From JAHELQ01 sp964491915 (GTDB lineage Bacteria > Acidobacteriota > Aminicenantia > UBA2199): a DNA stretch of 64,000 nucleotides. The translations under genes and the position numbers were made by a program. The stretch is taken from NCBI GenBank assembly GCA_964491915.1, contig CAZBHS010000005.1:62001-126000 (forward strand), in the 5' to 3' direction. Positions within the stretch are counted from its first letter, which is position 1. Every line of letters begins with the position of its first letter. Shown piece by piece: positions 36,807 to 45,637 of the stretch. The notes beneath the pieces were generated by a model. That model worked only from the letters and a program-made list of their open reading frames with translations. It searched no databases and was not told where the DNA came from.

Positions 36807-36983
36807 CTCCGGTGAATTATTTAATTGAAATTTCTAACTTTTTTTCTTACAATAGGGAATATAACAAAATTTAGAAAGAATCTCCTCTAAGACTGGAGCA
36901 TAGCGAACATGTTAAACATCACTCAAAAAGAACTCTAACGAGCCTTCAAAAAACATAACTCTTTTTTAAAATCACAGAGGGAC

Positions 36984-37338
36984 ATGGCGAACGTTTCATA
37001 CAAATTGATACTTTTCTACGCTGTCGAATGTGGACTTAAATCCANNNNNNNNNNGGATGTGGGAAAATAAATTGAACCGTACTAATAAAAATATCGATAG
37101 GGGCACAAAAGCCTCTAAGTTCGGCCACAAACTGAACGATCTGCTAAAAGAAATGAAATGGAATAAAAAAATAAACAAGGGACAAACGAAAAGCAATGAA
37201 AAGGTTGATCATCATTCACTTCATGAAGCCTGGAGATATGGCAAACAGCTTGAAGAGACCAGTGAAAGAAAGTGTGTCGAGGACCTTGAGGCGGTAAGAT
37301 GCCAACTAGAGGAAAAAATAAGAAGCATGCGTAATTAG
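36984..37338 (+). CDS. Small helical protein (HEPN-like?), split by an assembly gap
   Basis: Before the 10-N gap an ATG at 36984 (AGAGGG upstream) reads MANVSYKLILFYAVECGLKS. After the gap the sequence continues, one frame over, as MWENKLNRTNKN up to SLHEAWRYGKQLEE, VEDLEAVRCQLEEKI and a stop at 37336-37338. Both parts are helical and look like one protein of about 115 aa whose frame is broken only by the nominal gap length. YAVECGLK followed by a FGHKLNDLLKE segment recalls HEPN-fold proteins, but no catalytic RxxxxH is seen. It ends 9 bases before the KGGVGR ATPase gene, so the two form an operon. Confidence 0.55.
37045..37054. other. Assembly gap (10 N)
   Basis: A run of 10 N inside the small helical protein gene; reading frames on its two sides do not match. 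Confidence 0.95.
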
Positions 37339-37347
37339 GAGAGGAAT

Positions 37348-40083
37348 ATGGGAAAATATCTTACATGGTTCGATGTTGAACACCGGATATTGCAAAGTCG
37401 TTATTCTCCATCATGGCCAAAAGCAATTGTAGGCGCCAGTGTCTATTCGGATGAATTGGAAATTCTGGTGAAATCAATTAAAAAAGATAAAGTAAATGCG
37501 ATCGAATCCCTGAAGTCATGGTTTGGAGGAGCGTTTAGCCCTGAAGAACAAAAAATATACTTAGAATCTCCCGGGGGCGGTGAAAAAAGATTCCTACCAA
37601 TCACTTTCATCGAAGACCCTGATGAAGAATTTCTCGCCCCAAAATCTATGAAACCTTATTTTTCTAATTTCATTCTATATCCCGAATCCCCGGATTTAGA
37701 AGGCCCCGATTTTAGCAAATTGCGTGATGCCCCCTCTCTATGGGCTTTTTACTCTTTCAAAGGCGGCGTCGGACGCACCTTACACTTGCTTTCATTGGTA
37801 AAAGCAATCAGCGAAACTCACCCCGACCAAAAGGTACTCATCGTTGATGCAGATCTGGAAGCACCCGGACTAACATGGTGGGCCGAAAAACAAATGGGGA
37901 AGCCAGGAATATCTTTTCTTGATTTCCTTGCTCTAACGCACTATGACCGGTCGGTAGACCTAAAAGAATCGATGACACTCTCTTCGGAACTCATTCGTAG
38001 CCAGATGTTAGAGTTCGAAACAAAAGACAAAATTACAGAGCATTTCTTCCTCCCGGCTTTCAAGGACATATCGCAATCCATGAGGATGCCCATCCGTCCG
38101 GAGCATATCTGCTGGGAGCCGGGCAAAGAGTGGATTATCCCGGAGTTACTATGGAAACTGGGGAAGACGTTGGATGTAGACTCTATCATCGTGGATTTAA
38201 GAGCGGGAATGAGTGAGATATCCAGTCCATTATTATTCGATCCCAGGGTAAACCGCGTTATCGTAACAACCCCCTCGGGTCAATCGGCTGAGGGGACTCA
38301 AAAAGTTCTGGAGCAACTAAAAAAAATTACCCCCAAGCTCCAAAAAAAGTTCCCCGATTATGCAAACTACCTGCCGCTAGTTATCCTTTCAATGATCAAA
38401 GAGGACATAAAAGATGCACCCGATCTTCATGCAATCAGGGAAAAAATCCGGGAACTCATTCTCCCGGAAGAAGTTGATGCAACAGATTTTCCGGGGAAAG
38501 AGGTAATCATAGATAGTATGTTCGACGAGAACCTCATCTATCTAAAAGACCTCGAACACACAATAAGAAAGCTAGATGGCACAAGCATGCACGAACAAAT
38601 GCTCCGCGTTGCCCGGGAATGGATATCCCCGACTTCCGTCACCCAGGAAAATGGCGCCGATAAATTGCCTCCTGAATCTATCAGCCAGAATTTAAAAAAA
38701 TTAGAAGAGGTGGCGGAAAAATACGAGTATGCAGAAATGGGTGGAGCCACAGAATTCATGATCACCCCAAATCTCAAAGCGATATCACGAAAATTTCAGC
38801 ATACAATGCCGGTCGCTGTTATAATGGGAGCCAAGGGCTCCGGTAAAACCTATACGTATCTTCAATTGACTCAACTTAAAGAGTGGAGTCGATTCACGGA
38901 AAAGGTATTAGGCGAGACAGGGAGCGGAGACGGATATATCTGGCCGCTCCTAACTTCACACGACCTGGAGGCTGAAGCCAAAAACATCATACATGAATGC
39001 CGCAACAACACTCTCAACAAACTTGGAACAAATTTCTCTCTGAGGAATTTGCCAACCTCTGAAATCCTGGATTATATATCAAAAACCAGGCAATCGGCGA
39101 ATACCGATAAATCCGCCTGGAGAAAATCCTGGTTTTCACTCATGGCGACAGTAATGGGATGCGAAACTAGCGGTGACCCTTTAAGGGCAATGCAACAATT
39201 GCTGTCAGATGAAAATCGCAGCATTGTTTTTCAAATCGACGGCCTGGAATACATCTTTCAAAACACGGGAGAAGACCCGGTCGAACAAACCGCAATAGAA
39301 GTCTTATGCAGGGATGTGGCGAACGCGCTGAGAGAATGGCCGGATAACCGCATCGGATTGATTGTCTTCATTCGCAAAGATTTGGCAAAATCCTCAATTC
39401 GGCAAAACTTCGGTCAGTTTGAAGCTCTGTACAGAAATATCGAGTTGCGTTGGGATTGGGAGGAAGCCCTCAGATTGGTGGCCTGGTTGGTAAAGCATGG
39501 CGCAGGTCTAGAAAAATATGTTCGATTGGAGAAAGGGATACCTCTGGAATCGGTCCCCAAAGACCGTATTGAAGAAGCGCTAATACCCCTTTGGGGCTTG
39601 AAATTGGGATCGCCTAATTCCCGGGAAGCCTACAGCTCGAATTGGGTCATTACTGTTTTATCGGATTTCAATAGCCAGTTACAAGCTAGAGATGTTGTTC
39701 GCTTGATTAAATATGCTTCAAATAAAGCAAGCAAAGAAGAAAAAGCGGCAGACCGCTTGCTGTCCCCGACAGCATTGAGAAACGCGTTGGATCCATGCAG
39801 CGAAAAAAAAATAGAGGAATTAAAAACTGAAAGTTCCCAATTGAAAAAAATATTCACCGGCTTGAGCGGGCTTCCAGACGAGAAAAGGCGAGTTCCACTG
39901 TCCCGGAGCGATTCCGGACTCACAACCAATGAAATCGAATTTCTAAAAAAAATGGGCATGCTCTACGAGGAAGAGGGAAATTTTTATTTCCCCGAAATCA
40001 TTCGTCGCGGGCTAGATTTAAAATACGTTGAAAGAGGCCGTTCGAAAGTGATCAGCCTCCTCAAAAAGGCCCGAAACAATTAA
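37348..40083 (+). CDS. KGGVGR-type ParA/MinD-like ATPase with a second P-loop domain
   Basis: A 911-aa protein. After a ~130-residue N-terminal region, a variant Walker A SFKGGVGRTLHLL (about 136-148) and LIVDADLEAPGLTWW (about 162-176) mark a SIMIBI (ParA/MinD/ArsA-like) ATPase in which the usual KGGVGKT Lys is Arg. A second P-loop, GAKGSGKTYTY (about 493-503), opens a STAND/AAA-like half with FQIDGLEYIF as its probable Walker B. There is no signal peptide, so it is cytosolic. It lies 9 bases behind a small helical protein. Proteins with the KGGVGR motif are often found in mobile or defence-type gene sets, and this one sits in an AT-richer stretch between housekeeping genes. The exact role is unknown. 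Confidence 0.75.
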   Translation: MGKYLTWFDVEHRILQSRYSPSWPKAIVGASVYSDELEILVKSIKKDKVNAIESLKSWFGGAFSPEEQKIYLESPGGGEKRFLPITFIEDPDEEFLAPKSMKPYFSNFILYPESPDLEGPDFSKLRDAPSLWAFYSFKGGVGRTLHLLSLVKAISETHPDQKVLIVDADLEAPGLTWWAEKQMGKPGISFLDFLALTHYDRSVDLKESMTLSSELIRSQMLEFETKDKITEHFFLPAFKDISQSMRMPIRPEHICWEPGKEWIIPELLWKLGKTLDVDSIIVDLRAGMSEISSPLLFDPRVNRVIVTTPSGQSAEGTQKVLEQLKKITPKLQKKFPDYANYLPLVILSMIKEDIKDAPDLHAIREKIRELILPEEVDATDFPGKEVIIDSMFDENLIYLKDLEHTIRKLDGTSMHEQMLRVAREWISPTSVTQENGADKLPPESISQNLKKLEEVAEKYEYAEMGGATEFMITPNLKAISRKFQHTMPVAVIMGAKGSGKTYTYLQLTQLKEWSRFTEKVLGETGSGDGYIWPLLTSHDLEAEAKNIIHECRNNTLNKLGTNFSLRNLPTSEILDYISKTRQSANTDKSAWRKSWFSLMATVMGCETSGDPLRAMQQLLSDENRSIVFQIDGLEYIFQNTGEDPVEQTAIEVLCRDVANALREWPDNRIGLIVFIRKDLAKSSIRQNFGQFEALYRNIELRWDWEEALRLVAWLVKHGAGLEKYVRLEKGIPLESVPKDRIEEALIPLWGLKLGSPNSREAYSSNWVITVLSDFNSQLQARDVVRLIKYASNKASKEEKAADRLLSPTALRNALDPCSEKKIEELKTESSQLKKIFTGLSGLPDEKRRVPLSRSDSGLTTNEIEFLKKMGMLYEEEGNFYFPEIIRRGLDLKYVERGRSKVISLLKKARNN

Positions 40084-40095
40084 CCGGCTTATGAT

Positions 40096-40572
40096 TTAAT
40101 TCAAATCGGTTTCGTTGGCGCGGAGCCAGGTTTGGGTGCGGCCTATTTTGAAGATAACCTTGATATAGCCGAACACATTCAGCTTCGCGCCGTTATCGTC
40201 CAGTTCCAGACTGCAATGATAGACCTTGCCGTTTTCCGGATCGAGGATTTTTCCGTTTACCCATTCGCCGTCGTCGTTCTCAAATTTCCACATGAACACC
40301 ATGCCGAGAATTTTTTCGTCTTTTTTGTCCCCTTTGCATTTGTCGCAGACCGGATCGGGATCTTCTCCCGGCTTGGGGAAGAGTTTCTCGATGCGCCCCT
40401 TGAGCGCCCCGTCTTCCCGCCAGATCTTGACGATGGATTTCACCTCGTTCGTTTTATCGTCAATCGTTTTCCAATACCCTTCCACCCCGTCGGCGGCCAC
40501 AAGGTTCACACCGCACACGACCATCATCAATAGCACAAGGGATCCACATATCAACCATCTTTTTATCGCCAT
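40096..40572 (-). CDS. DUF2147 family secreted protein
   Basis: About 158 aa with a signal peptide (LICGSLVLLMMVVCGVNLVAA) followed by the DUF2147 pattern: GYWKTIDDKTNEVKSIVKIW, a C-x2-C (CDKCKG) in the middle, VNGKILDPENGKVYHCSLEL, and IGRTQTWLR at the end. DUF2147 proteins are small periplasmic lipocalin-like beta proteins of unknown function. Start: GAGGAG is followed by GTG-ATG, and the ATG at 40572 has the better spacing. It is convergent with the KGGVGR gene, with only 12 bases between them. Confidence 0.85.
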   Translation of the reverse strand: MAIKRWLICGSLVLLMMVVCGVNLVAADGVEGYWKTIDDKTNEVKSIVKIWREDGALKGRIEKLFPKPGEDPDPVCDKCKGDKKDEKILGMVFMWKFENDDGEWVNGKILDPENGKVYHCSLELDDNGAKLNVFGYIKVIFKIGRTQTWLRANETDLN

Positions 40573-40695
40573 CACACGCTCCTCTATTTCATCAAGGAAA
40601 GATTTTAAGACATTACCGGTAATTTTTCAAACCCCCTGTAGAAATTTATTTATATTTGCTATAATGGGGCCGGAAACCATAAAAAAGGAGGATAT

Positions 40696-42318
40696 ATGAG
40701 AACTCGCGCAATTTTACTACTTGCCGTATTCATAGTGGGAATGGGACAGCTCTTCCCCCGGGAAAAACAAATAACCATCGGGGAGACAAAATGGTATACG
40801 GAACAGAATAACTTCGATGAGATGATCGTCATCGCTCAAAAAGCGAAGAAACCAATCTTGACGGTATTTTCAGCCACATGGTGCAAACCGTGTCAGAAGT
40901 TGAAGAAAGAGGTCTTCAGCTCAGGAGACTTTAAAAAAGTGGCGAATGAGACATTGCTGCTATATATTGAGCAAACAGACCCAAAGGGGATGGAATATTG
41001 CAAAAAGAACAAGATTCGCGTCTTCCCCACCATCAAGCTTTTCTCCAGAGAAGGCATCCTGCTGGACACCATGAGCGCGAAGCATTCGAGCGATGAGTTT
41101 CTTAACTGGGTCAAAGACATAAAGTCCGGGAACAACGCCTATGATATCGGCAGAAAACTGGAAAAAAACCCGAATGATAGAGCTTTGATCATGAAAATGG
41201 CGAACAAGCTTGCGCCATACAAAACAGCAGAAAAAATGGCCTGCCTGGAGAAGTTGATAAAACTGGAGCCGGACACCAAGGATCCACTCACCCAGGAGGC
41301 ATACGAAAAAATGATCGCCTATGCTCCTTTTCTCCTGATGACCCAGGCTCCGGAAAAACGTAGAGGTACCGCTCAAAAATACGAGAAGTATCTCAAGACA
41401 TTGATCAAAGCGTATTACCCCGACAAGTTCCGCTATTCCCTAAAGCCGGATTCAGGGATTCCCCACATCACGGCGTTATTCAATAATTTAGGTCAATACA
41501 AAAAAGCGTATAAATTCTTTCAAGACTACACAAAAATGCTCCCGGAAAAGCCGAACCATCTGATAAAAATCCACCTTTATTCAGATGCGATAAACGCGTT
41601 GTTGCATCTCAAAAAGGAAAAAGAAGCTATCGAATGGTTCCAGAAAGTCAAATCCCAGATGGCAAACGTGACAAATAAGCGTCAGCTCCGTGTGTTATCG
41701 ATGAGCTATCTGAACTTGCTTGAAACTTTCATCACATTTTACGCGGAAAAAGGAAACATCCCAAAAGCCGACAATTATGTGGACACATATTTGAAAGAAG
41801 CGAAACAATTCGGCCAAGACCATCTGATGGAATTAAAAAGACTTTATTTCGCGAAAACCTACGGCGTGTATCTCAAGCAAACAATAGAGCATATCGACAA
41901 GACACTCCAGAAAGGAATCAACGCCAATTCGGCCAACCTGATATGCGATAAGGCGCGGATTCTCCACAAAATGGGCCAACCGGAAAAAGCGAAAAAACTA
42001 GTCACCGATTTTTACAAGTCCGGCGATTATTTAAAAAAGGTCAATCCTAAAATACACAGCCGGGCATTGAACAACCTGGCCTGGGTCTTTGTGGAATTGA
42101 ACATGGTGGATAAAACCGCTCTTGAAATAGCCGAAAAATCGGTAAAGTTGGAAGCCAGCCCCAACGCCCTCGACACATTGGCAAGGGTCCACGCTCATTT
42201 CGGCAACTTGAAAAAAGCCATCGAGCTTGAAAAAACAGCGTTGGAGAAAGCGGAGAGCGATTTCCACGAAACAGAATTCAAGAAAAAAATCACTGAATGG
42301 CAAAATATGGTAAAATAA
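40696..42318 (+). CDS. Secreted thioredoxin-fold protein with TPR-like C-terminus
   Basis: A 540-aa protein with a signal peptide (residues 1-20), then a thioredoxin domain with the redox motif WCKPC (Cys63, Cys66) in ATWCKPCQKLKKEVF, close to the Thioredoxin_7/DsbD-gamma type. The remaining ~380 residues are helical, with TPR-like repeats (ALNNLAWVFVELNMVDKTAL, LARVHAHFGNLKKAIELEKT). AAGGAGG precedes the ATG, a TATAAT lies about 30 bases upstream, and a strong terminator follows, so it is monocistronic. A periplasmic thiol-disulfide role with TPR partner binding is likely. Confidence 0.82.
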   Translation: MRTRAILLLAVFIVGMGQLFPREKQITIGETKWYTEQNNFDEMIVIAQKAKKPILTVFSATWCKPCQKLKKEVFSSGDFKKVANETLLLYIEQTDPKGMEYCKKNKIRVFPTIKLFSREGILLDTMSAKHSSDEFLNWVKDIKSGNNAYDIGRKLEKNPNDRALIMKMANKLAPYKTAEKMACLEKLIKLEPDTKDPLTQEAYEKMIAYAPFLLMTQAPEKRRGTAQKYEKYLKTLIKAYYPDKFRYSLKPDSGIPHITALFNNLGQYKKAYKFFQDYTKMLPEKPNHLIKIHLYSDAINALLHLKKEKEAIEWFQKVKSQMANVTNKRQLRVLSMSYLNLLETFITFYAEKGNIPKADNYVDTYLKEAKQFGQDHLMELKRLYFAKTYGVYLKQTIEHIDKTLQKGINANSANLICDKARILHKMGQPEKAKKLVTDFYKSGDYLKKVNPKIHSRALNNLAWVFVELNMVDKTALEIAEKSVKLEASPNALDTLARVHAHFGNLKKAIELEKTALEKAESDFHETEFKKKITEWQNMVK

Positions 42319-42328
42319 TAAAGAAAAA

Positions 42329-42356
42329 GCGGGGAGATGCCGCTCCCCGCTTTTTT
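42329..42356 (+). terminator. Rho-independent terminator of the thioredoxin-fold gene
   Basis: GCGGGGAG/CTCCCCGC stem (42329-42336 with 42343-42350), six-base loop and six T residues, 10 bases after the stop. Confidence 0.92.
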
Positions 42357-42446
42357 GAGAACTAAGATGTTCCGGCGCGGCCGTTCATCCACGTAACCGT
42401 GATGTCCGGCCGTGTCCGTCCTATCGCCTTCCGCATACTTCCAGCC

Positions 42447-44261
42447 TTACTTCAAATCTTTGTATTTATACTCTTTTAGATCCGGTAGAGCATAAACGCT
42501 GATCTTTCCATCCCGTTCCAGAACGATACCGTTTTTGAAGATGCGCAGATAATTGTTGTCTTTGTAGGTGTCCAAATTAAACTCTTTCAACACCTCGTTT
42601 TTGCCTTTGTAGTAACGATTCAAGCTCTTGACGATATGAGGTGAACTCATTTCTGCGTAGTAGATCCCTCCATTGGCCACAGCCTGGCGCGGATAAGCCG
42701 CCGATTCACTCACCACTTCCACACTCAAGGTCTCGAGATCCACACGATACAACTTGCGATCCATAATGCCGCACACCTCGGCCAGGCCTTTCAATTTGAG
42801 CGTGGATTGCCAATAGTAACTATAGAAACGTAAATCGACCCGGATCTCTTTCAACATTTCCGCCCCCTGTTCATCCAGACTCCAAAATCTCAACATACCA
42901 TCCCGCGAAGGAGTCAACAACATCCCGTCCACATACAAGGGACTGACAGATTTGATATCCAGAGATTCCACCCTGCCGTCGCCCCAGACGCGAATCACGT
43001 CCCGCTCCGGATTGCTCAACATGTTCATCAAGAAGAACTCCTTGCCGTTGATTTCATCCGCCCCAATTAAAACCGGAGTTTTACGCCCTTTCTTGTGAAT
43101 CCCCGGGACATCGATTTTGCGGACCCGTTGGTTGTCCCGGTCCACCCGGACAATGTTCAATTGGTCGTTCTTCCCCCATTCAAGGAACACAATGTCGTTC
43201 TTCCAACCCCAACCACGGTGGCCCGCCAGTCTAGAGGGGCTGCTATCGTAGATGGCGGTGACAGTCAAATCATTTTTGTCGAGCCGCATCAATGTCCCAT
43301 AGAGATTCCCGGCATTCGATACAAAACTGAAATCATAAATATAGCGATCATCCTCCAGGATTGGAAAAGCGAAGCGATGAAAACCTTTGATGGTTTTCGA
43401 TCCATTGGCGTCGTAAATCGTACCTTCAAACGAATCCACCTCCAGTAATTGCATTTGTTGGGATAGATAATGCGTTTGGTAGGCGGGTTTTAAACTACGG
43501 TACGTGGTGAAAAAAGAGAGGAGAACTCCAACGACCAAAGCTGGAACCAATACCTTATAATATCCTATCCGGCTCTCACGGCTATAACTGGCGTCAAACC
43601 GTTTGAAATGGATGAGAAATGAGATCAAAAACGGCAAAACCAGAAGCGATAAACTAATGACAGAAAAGTCCAGATACTCAAAGGTATTGGATCCCACCAT
43701 AAAAAGCTCCATGGGGGTTATTCCGAAATCGCCTCCGGAACGTAAGCGCAACGCGCCCATCACCAAAAAATACAACGCGGCCGCCACTAAACCGAAGACC
43801 ACAAACAGATTGATCGACAATTTCAAGAAATTTTCCGATGTGGTGGACAGGGAAAAGGAAAGGATAAAAATCGTGAAATACCAGGCCATGAATGAGAGCT
43901 TGCCCATTAGCGACACCTCTATACCGCCGAGGTGGTAGAGAGCCAGGTATAACAAAAACATAAAAATCACGGACACGATCCTGGGAATCGCTTTGAGCGC
44001 CAATAATCGATAGCGGGAATAGGGAAGCGAGAGTAGATATTCCACCCCTCCTTGCCGCTTTTCATTGGAAAACATGGAGATACCCATAAAAAACGCCCAG
44101 GACCATAAACCAACCTGGAAAAAGATAAAGAAAGCATCGAAGTAATTGGGAGCCGTGGAAACGAAGATTCGTTCGATAAAGACAAATCCCGGCAGCAAAA
44201 GTATAATCCCAAAAAGAATCAACGCCTGTTTTCCGATGGTTTTAATCTCTTTTAGTAACAT
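42447..44261 (-). CDS. ABC-2 type transporter permease with extracytoplasmic C-terminal domain
   Basis: A 604-aa protein. About six membrane segments (residues 12-270) include an ABC-2 permease-like part with NEKRQGGVEYLLSLPYSRYRLL, the cytoplasmic motif typical of such permeases. The final ~330 residues are soluble and beta-rich with repeated strand motifs (YIYDFSFVSNAGNLYGTL, LLTPSRDGMLRFWSLDE), suggesting a beta-propeller-like domain, which is unusual for this family. The start overlaps the ATPase gene by 20 bp. It is the third gene of a GntR-ATPase-permease operon and presumably exports a peptide or stress agent. Confidence 0.85.
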   Translation of the reverse strand: MLLKEIKTIGKQALILFGIILLLPGFVFIERIFVSTAPNYFDAFFIFFQVGLWSWAFFMGISMFSNEKRQGGVEYLLSLPYSRYRLLALKAIPRIVSVIFMFLLYLALYHLGGIEVSLMGKLSFMAWYFTIFILSFSLSTTSENFLKLSINLFVVFGLVAAALYFLVMGALRLRSGGDFGITPMELFMVGSNTFEYLDFSVISLSLLVLPFLISFLIHFKRFDASYSRESRIGYYKVLVPALVVGVLLSFFTTYRSLKPAYQTHYLSQQMQLLEVDSFEGTIYDANGSKTIKGFHRFAFPILEDDRYIYDFSFVSNAGNLYGTLMRLDKNDLTVTAIYDSSPSRLAGHRGWGWKNDIVFLEWGKNDQLNIVRVDRDNQRVRKIDVPGIHKKGRKTPVLIGADEINGKEFFLMNMLSNPERDVIRVWGDGRVESLDIKSVSPLYVDGMLLTPSRDGMLRFWSLDEQGAEMLKEIRVDLRFYSYYWQSTLKLKGLAEVCGIMDRKLYRVDLETLSVEVVSESAAYPRQAVANGGIYYAEMSSPHIVKSLNRYYKGKNEVLKEFNLDTYKDNNYLRIFKNGIVLERDGKISVYALPDLKEYKYKDLK

Positions 44262-45093
44262 AAAAACCTCCTATAAATGCCTTTATAATTTCCTCCAATT
44301 CCATTTCACGGAACTGGTATTGGGAATAAGCGGCGGCCATATTCTGTTTGAAGGGATAAATCACATGCTCTTTAAAAAGGTCTGTGTCCTTGCAATATAC
44401 TACCGGCAGCGAGGCAGTGAAATCTCCCTCGGCAGACACCTTTCTCACTTTACCTCTCAGTTCATCGAGCTGTTCATCGACAACGAAGCGGCCGTCGTTC
44501 ATCAAGAGTAAACGCTCGGGTATGTTCTGAATGTCGTTGAAGCTGTGGTTCACCATCAAAATCGTGGTATCAAATTCCGCCACCAAGCCGATCATGCTCT
44601 CCATGAACATATCCCTGAGGAAGGGATCGATGGTGTGCACGACCTCATCCACCAGTAGTAGCTCAGGCTCCTGCGCGACTAATAACGATAGATGAAAGAT
44701 GACCCGTTCGCCGGTGGACAATTGTTTGATTTTCCATTTCCGTCCCAAGCCCACTTGCCGCAGCAATGAATCATCGAATTTTTGGATACCGTACACCCGG
44801 CGATGAAATGTGATGGCCTCATCCAGAGTCATATCTTCCAGCAGGCTTGTTCGACCGATGATCGATGCAATCTTGCGCTTCTCCATACCCGGAGCAAACT
44901 TGATTTCACCGGAGCCGGCGATATAACTTCCCGCCAGACAACGAAGAAAACTGCTCTTGCCCACGCCGTTGCGTCCTGCGATGAGCACAGCTTCGCCCTT
45001 GTTAAATGACGCATCGAGATGCCGCAAGACCGGTCGCCGGTTTAGATTCAAGCATAAATCCTTCACCTCGAGGAATACCTGTTTATCGTTCAT
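44242..45093 (-). CDS. ABC transporter ATP-binding protein
   Basis: A 283-aa ATPase subunit: Walker A GRNGVGKSS (40-48), signature LSTGE in place of LSGGQ (125-129), Walker B LLLVDE (145-150) and the H-loop His in MVNHSF. The C-terminal ~70 residues beyond the core are of the CcmA/YtrB type. It overlaps the regulator gene by 11 bp and the permease gene by 20 bp, so the three are translationally coupled. It energises the permease encoded next to it. Confidence 0.93.
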   Translation of the reverse strand: MNDKQVFLEVKDLCLNLNRRPVLRHLDASFNKGEAVLIAGRNGVGKSSFLRCLAGSYIAGSGEIKFAPGMEKRKIASIIGRTSLLEDMTLDEAITFHRRVYGIQKFDDSLLRQVGLGRKWKIKQLSTGERVIFHLSLLVAQEPELLLVDEVVHTIDPFLRDMFMESMIGLVAEFDTTILMVNHSFNDIQNIPERLLLMNDGRFVVDEQLDELRGKVRKVSAEGDFTASLPVVYCKDTDLFKEHVIYPFKQNMAAAYSQYQFREMELEEIIKAFIGGFYVTKRD

Positions 45094-45460
45094 TGTTCAC
45101 CACCCTTAAAAATAATTCTTCCATTTCAGTTCGAGAAAAGCCAAGAGCGAACGCCCGGCTGACAATGCTCTCGACCTCTTCCTCGATGATTGAAATCTTC
45201 AATTTGTCGAGCTTCCCCTTCTGTTCTTTTACACGATACCCACTCCCCCGCTTGCCTTCGACAAAGCCGTCCTCTTCCAAATTGTAATACACCTTCGCTA
45301 CAGTATTGGGATTGAGCTTCAAAATCTTCGCCAGCGAACGGATGGAGGGCAATGTGTCGCCATGCCCCAGCTTACCAGCCATAATATCCAGTATTATCGA
45401 CTGCTTCAACTGTTGATACACCGGAACCGGCGACGCATTGTCAATCTTAAAACCGATCAT
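45083..45460 (-). CDS. GntR family regulator, YtrA subfamily
   Basis: A 125-aa regulator with an N-terminal winged helix (PVYQQLKQSIILDIMAGKL, TLPSIRSLAKILKLNPNTVAKVYYNLE) and a short C-terminal dimerisation helix, the length typical of YtrA-type GntR proteins. These repress ABC-transporter operons in which they are the first gene, as here. AGGAGG precedes the ATG. An inverted repeat over the -10 region is a likely binding site, giving autoregulation. The inducer is unknown; relatives respond to cell-wall-active antibiotics. Confidence 0.92.
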   Translation of the reverse strand: MIGFKIDNASPVPVYQQLKQSIILDIMAGKLGHGDTLPSIRSLAKILKLNPNTVAKVYYNLEEDGFVEGKRGSGYRVKEQKGKLDKLKISIIEEEVESIVSRAFALGFSRTEMEELFLRVVNNER

Positions 45461-45478
45461 CAGTACCTCCTAACACCA

Positions 45479-45518
45479 ATTGTACCATTAGGATAATACA
45501 ATAAAAAACGAAAGTCAA
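45479..45518 (-). promoter_or_regulatory. Promoter and YtrA-type operator of the GntR-ABC operon
   Basis: On the minus strand TTGACT (45518-45513) and TATCCT (45495-45490) are 17 bases apart. The perfect inverted repeat ATTGTA-N12-TACAAT (45502-45479) covers the -10 box, a classic repressor position. The regulator start lies about 20 bases downstream. Confidence 0.65.
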
Positions 45519-45637
45519 GCCCTCCCGCCGAGAATTTCCCTTGCAAGTCCTATCTTATGCGAAACACTGAACTGTCGATGGACCTGTCTCGAGGAAATAG
45601 CTAACCGATTGGTATCAGGACTGGGAAAAGATTTAAA

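Noticed and set aside
36807..36983. Short frames between the kinase-like gene and the small helical protein
   Set aside because: Stops occur in all frames and no ribosome binding site is well placed; it was treated as an intergenic region holding the next operon's promoter.
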